8,763 bases of DNA from an uncultured beta proteobacterium (lineage in GTDB: Bacteria > Pseudomonadota > Gammaproteobacteria > Burkholderiales > Rhodocyclaceae). Below are positions 6,095 to 8,763 of this stretch, piece after piece (the stretch's first letter is position 1; each line of letters starts with the position of its first letter). The notes beneath the pieces were generated by a model that searched no databases, was not told where the DNA came from, and was given only the letters and a program-made list of their open reading frames with translations. Location: positions 1 to 8,763 of the forward strand of contig CAIZHL010000539.1 of NCBI GenBank assembly GCA_903932755.1, in the 5' to 3' direction. The translations under genes and the position numbers were made by a program.

Positions 6095-7552
6095 ATGGTC
6101 ACCCTCCTGCGCTCCGCCGAATCCCGCGCCCTAGAAGCGCGCCACGCCGACGCCCGGCCGCCGCTGATGGAACGCGCCGGCAAGGCCGCCGCCGAATTCG
6201 CCATCCGCCTGCTGGGCAGGCATCCCGGCCGCGTGCTGATCTGCGCCGGACCCGGCAACAACGGCGGCGATGGCTTCGTCATGGGACGCGAACTGGCGCG
6301 CGCCGGGGTAGCCGTCAGCATCCTGTTCACCTCCGATCCCGGGCGCCTGCCGCCCGACGCGGCCGCCGCACTCGAAACCTGCCGTGCCACCAGCGCCGAC
6401 TTTTGCAACGAGGTGCCGCCCGGCAGCTTCTCGCTGGTGGTCGACGCCCTGTTCGGCATCGGCCTCGCGCGCGTCATCGATGGCGACTACGCGGCGCTGA
6501 TCTCGCGCATCAATGCCTACGCCGGACCGGTGCTGGCGCTCGACATTCCCAGCGGGCTCGCTGGCGACACCGGCCGCGTCATGGGCGTCGCCGTACGTGC
6601 GACGCATACCCTCTCCTTCATCGGCGGCAAGCCGGGCCTGTACACGCTGGACGGCCCCGACCATTGCGGCGAAGTCACGGTCGACGATCTCGGGCTCGAC
6701 CTGGCCGGGCATCCCGGCGCCCTGCTCGCCGTCGACGATTTCCGCGCCTGCCTTCGGCCGCGCGAGCGCAACAGCCACAAGGGCAGCTACGGTTCGCTGG
6801 CCGTGATCGGCGGCGCTGCCGGCATGACCGGTGCCGCGCTGCTCGCCGCGCGCGCGGGTCTGTCGCTGGGTGCCGGACGGGGTTTTGTCGGCCTGCTGCA
6901 AGCGATTGCCGTCGATCCGCTGCAGCCGGAACTGATGTTGCGCTCTCCCGGCGATGCATTGGTTCAAGCCACGACCGCCGTAGTAGGCCCGGGCCTTGGC
7001 ACCTCCGACGCTGCGGTGGAGCTTCTGCGCCGTGTCGCCAGCGCCGACTTTCCTCTATTGCTCGATGCCGATGCCCTGAACCTGCTCGCCGCCCACCCGG
7101 TGATCGCCGCCCATGTTCTCCGCCGCGAGTCGGCTACGGTCATCACGCCGCATCCGGCCGAAGCGGCACGCCTGCTGGCGTCGAGTGTCGGGGCGGTGCA
7201 GGCCGATCGCGTCGGCGCCGCGCTGGAACTGGCGCAACGCTTCAACGCCCATGTCGCACTCAAGGGCTGCGGCACGATCATCGCCCATCCCGACGGCCGC
7301 TGGCGCATCAACACCACGGGCAACCCGGGGCTGGCCTCGGGCGGCAGCGGCGATGTTCTCGGCGGCATGGCCGGCGCACTGCTGGCGCAAGGCTGGCCGG
7401 CCGGCGCCGCCATCTCGGCAGCCGTCCATTTGCACGGCATGGCCGCCGACACCCTGGCCGCCGGAGGAGACGGCCCGATCGGCATTGCCGCCGGCGAACT
7501 GATCCCCGTCGCACGCACACTGCTCAATCGCCTGATTCTCGAGAATGCCTGA
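6095..7552 (+). CDS. nnr: Bifunctional NAD(P)H-hydrate epimerase / ADP-dependent NAD(P)H-hydrate dehydratase
   Basis: This 485-residue two-domain repair enzyme converts damaged, hydrated NADH and NADPH (NADHX/NADPHX) back to the normal cofactors in the cytoplasm. The N-terminal epimerase domain (about 1-215) has CAGPGNNGGDGFVMGREL (50-67), VVDALFGIGL (115-124) and LDIPSGLAGDTG (149-160), which interconvert the R and S hydrates. The C-terminal dehydratase domain (about 220-482) has the ribokinase-like HKGSYGSLAVIGGAAGMTGA (228-247), VVGPGLGT (296-303), LLDADALNLL (322-331), ITPHPAEAARLL (350-361), LKGCGTII (389-396) and NPGLASGGSGDVLGGMAGAL (410-429). The last of these includes the conserved catalytic Asp of the GSGD motif (D420). 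All key motifs are present in both halves. The length is slightly under that of the E. coli enzyme (515). The ATG lies 16 bases after pxpA without a visible ribosome binding site. The 3' end overlaps the following transporter gene by 8 bases. Confidence 0.96.
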   Translation: MVTLLRSAESRALEARHADARPPLMERAGKAAAEFAIRLLGRHPGRVLICAGPGNNGGDGFVMGRELARAGVAVSILFTSDPGRLPPDAAAALETCRATSADFCNEVPPGSFSLVVDALFGIGLARVIDGDYAALISRINAYAGPVLALDIPSGLAGDTGRVMGVAVRATHTLSFIGGKPGLYTLDGPDHCGEVTVDDLGLDLAGHPGALLAVDDFRACLRPRERNSHKGSYGSLAVIGGAAGMTGAALLAARAGLSLGAGRGFVGLLQAIAVDPLQPELMLRSPGDALVQATTAVVGPGLGTSDAAVELLRRVASADFPLLLDADALNLLAAHPVIAAHVLRRESATVITPHPAEAARLLASSVGAVQADRVGAALELAQRFNAHVALKGCGTIIAHPDGRWRINTTGNPGLASGGSGDVLGGMAGALLAQGWPAGAAISAAVHLHGMAADTLAAGGDGPIGIAAGELIPVARTLLNRLILENA

Positions 7553-8423
7553 AGCCCACCGCAAGGTCGGCTTCGCCGTGCTGCTGATGCTCGGCGCGAC
7601 TCTGTGTTTTGCCGCGCTCGACGCCACGTCGAAACACCTGTCGCAGACTTACCCGATACCCATGATGGTCTGGGGCCGCTACACCTTCCACTGTCTGATG
7701 ATGCTGATCTTCCTGGCGCCCTCGATGCGCCTGCAACTCGTCGCCACGACGCGACCGCGCGCCCAGATCACGCGCGCACTGATGCTGGTCGGCACCACGG
7801 GTTTTGCCATGGCCGGCTTTTCCATGATGCCGCTGGCCGAAAGCACCGCCTTCCTGTTCATCACCCCGCTCGTCGTCGTAATCCTGTCGCACTGGCTGCT
7901 CAAGGAATCGATCAGCGGCATCCACTGGATCGCCGTCATTGCCGGGTTTTGCGGCGCCCTCTTGATCGCCCGTCCCGGCGGCGCGCTGAACCTGCAGGGC
8001 ATCTTCTGGATGTCGCTGGCCGCTGCCTGTTATGCGATCTACCAGATCCAGACCCGCCAACTATCGCCGACCGAGAACACCGTCACCATGCTGTTCTACA
8101 CCGCGCTGGTCGGCACCGTGTCGATGACGCTGGCGGCGCCCCTTTACTGGGGCGGCCCGATGCCAGACTGGATCGACGCGGCGCTGATCGCTTCGCTGGG
8201 CATTTATGGCGGCACCGGTCACCTGATGCTGACCCGCGCCTTCCGCTACGCGAACGCATCCTTCCTCTCGCCTTTTCTCTACGCCCAGCTGATCTGGGCC
8301 ATGCTGCTCGGCTGGCTGTTCTATCAGCACCTGCCCGATATGCTCTCGGTGGCCGGCATGATCGTGATCGTCGGCAGCAGCCTGTCCATCGCCGTCGCCG
8401 AACGCATGCGGCGCCAAGCCTGA
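7545..8423 (+). CDS. DMT superfamily transporter, EamA family
   Basis: This 292-residue inner-membrane protein has about ten hydrophobic segments arranged as two tandem EamA halves. The first (about 7-142) begins VGFAVLLMLGATLCFAALDA and ends WIAVIAGFCGALLIARPGG (128-146), a typical end of repeat one. The second (about 150-285) starts with LQGIFWMSLAAACYAIYQIQ (150-169). It ends with MIVIVGSSLSIAVAERMRR (272-290). The S-TAFLFITPL-VV-LSHWLLKE stretch (100-121) is characteristic of EamA drug/metabolite exporters. Family members export amino acids, nucleosides or other metabolites; the substrate cannot be read from the sequence. The ATG lies 8 bases before the end of the NAD(P)HX repair gene (ATGCCTGA). 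Co-translation with that gene is therefore likely, and only a weak GAGA precedes the ATG. Given the glutamate-centred neighbours an amino-acid-type substrate is conceivable, but this is speculation. Confidence 0.9.
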   Translation: MPEAHRKVGFAVLLMLGATLCFAALDATSKHLSQTYPIPMMVWGRYTFHCLMMLIFLAPSMRLQLVATTRPRAQITRALMLVGTTGFAMAGFSMMPLAESTAFLFITPLVVVILSHWLLKESISGIHWIAVIAGFCGALLIARPGGALNLQGIFWMSLAAACYAIYQIQTRQLSPTENTVTMLFYTALVGTVSMTLAAPLYWGGPMPDWIDAALIASLGIYGGTGHLMLTRAFRYANASFLSPFLYAQLIWAMLLGWLFYQHLPDMLSVAGMIVIVGSSLSIAVAERMRRQA

Positions 8424-8465
8424 TACAGTAGCGACGCCAGCGCAGCATTCACCCGGAGGACGCCC
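8424..8465 (+). promoter_or_regulatory. Short intergenic leader with possible extended -10 and strong ribosome binding site
   Basis: The 42 bases between the EamA-family stop and the next ATG contain TACAGT (8424-8429), preceded by TG and one base, so together an extended -10-like element. The TG belongs to the preceding stop codon. A strong Shine-Dalgarno GGAGGA (8455-8460) lies 5 bases before ATG 8466 and fixes that start. No -35 and no terminator hairpin were seen, so read-through from the upstream genes is equally possible. Confidence 0.35.
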
Positions 8466-8763
8466 ATGTTGCAGAGCCTCGACAAGATCGTTCCGCAGCG
8501 CTACCACGCCTGGGCCCTGTGCGCCTTGCTCACCGGCTGTTGCCTGGCGCTGCTGGCCTTCTCCACGCTCTGGCTATGGCCGGCGCTGGTCTTCGGCGCA
8601 CTGACGCTGATCGGCCTAGTCGATTACCTCCAGCCGCGCCAGGCGATCCGCCGCAACTATCCTGTCCTCGCGCATTTCCGCTTCTTCTTCGAATACATCC
8701 GCCCCGAGATCCGCCAGTACTTCATCGAAGCCGACTCAGAGGAACTGCCCTTCTCCCGCGCCC
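8466..8763 (+). CDS. FMN-binding glutamate synthase family protein, N-terminal fragment
   Basis: The open frame runs from ATG 8466 to the window end, giving 99 visible residues. It begins MLQSLDKIVPQRYHAWALCA and has two likely membrane helices (about 17-36 and 38-54). It continues with DYLQPRQAIRRNYPVLAHF (53-71), EYIRPEIRQYFIEADSEE (76-93) and LPFSRA (94-99). The RRNYPV-HFR, IRPEIRQYF and ELPFSR elements are the hallmark opening of the stand-alone glutamate-synthase-domain proteins (COG0069) that carry an N-terminal membrane anchor. The FMN and iron-sulfur regions expected downstream are outside the window. Their reaction is not well established; some are annotated as glutamate synthase-like without proof. 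The gene has its own strong ribosome binding site. Confidence 0.88.
   Translation, partial: MLQSLDKIVPQRYHAWALCALLTGCCLALLAFSTLWLWPALVFGALTLIGLVDYLQPRQAIRRNYPVLAHFRFFFEYIRPEIRQYFIEADSEELPFSRA

Noticed and set aside
6131..6967. A 278-codon minus-strand open frame opposite the NAD(P)HX repair gene
   Set aside because: It shows no domain features and is fully explained by the GC-rich sense gene.
8424..8465. A transcription terminator after the EamA-family gene
   Set aside because: No stable GC-rich hairpin followed by a T-run is visible in the 42-base gap.

Overview
The window is a GC-rich, densely packed stretch of a bacterial chromosome. The gene families and the pxpB-pxpC-pxpA order point to a proteobacterium. 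A betaproteobacterium is my best guess, from the style of the TRAP receptor, the MarR-like regulator and the dehydrogenase N-terminus, but no rRNA or other marker is present to prove it. The only clearly AT-rich stretch, about 675-745, lies between two divergent transcription units.

Layout. Minus strand, left end: the first 27 codons of a probable Glu/Leu/Phe/Val (glutamate) dehydrogenase (1-83). Upstream of it in the same direction is a MarR-type winged-helix regulator (99-659), interrupted by one in-frame TAG at 444-446. A 126-base divergent control region (660-785) holds a 33-base imperfect palindrome and promoter-like elements. Plus strand: a complete TRAP transporter, dctP (786-1754), dctQ (1757-2278) and dctM (2282-3580). 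It runs without a break into the three 5-oxoprolinase subunit genes pxpB (3577-4299), pxpC (4296-5324) and pxpA (5314-6078). After 16 bases comes a fused NAD(P)HX epimerase/dehydratase (6095-7552), then a DMT/EamA-family exporter overlapping it by 8 bases (7545-8423). The start of an FMN-binding glutamate-synthase-family gene (8466 onward) is cut by the window edge.

How the genes may work together. The six genes from dctP to pxpA have gaps of 3 bases or less, or short overlaps, so they are almost certainly co-transcribed. The simplest reading is a pathway for 5-oxoproline (pyroglutamate). The TRAP transporter brings it in, PxpABC opens the ring with ATP to give L-glutamate, and the divergent dehydrogenase could pass the carbon on to 2-oxoglutarate. 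The receptor resembles the TRAP receptor subfamily represented by Bordetella DctP6/DctP7, which was described as binding pyroglutamate. The regulator and palindrome would be the control point, and the TAG in the regulator suggests this control is lost or altered in this genome (or is a sequence error). The downstream NAD(P)HX repair enzyme makes the locus a meeting point of two metabolite-repair systems.

No RNA genes, insertion sequences, CRISPR arrays or convincing rho-independent terminators were seen. No gene-free stretch reaches 300 bases; the longest is 660-785.
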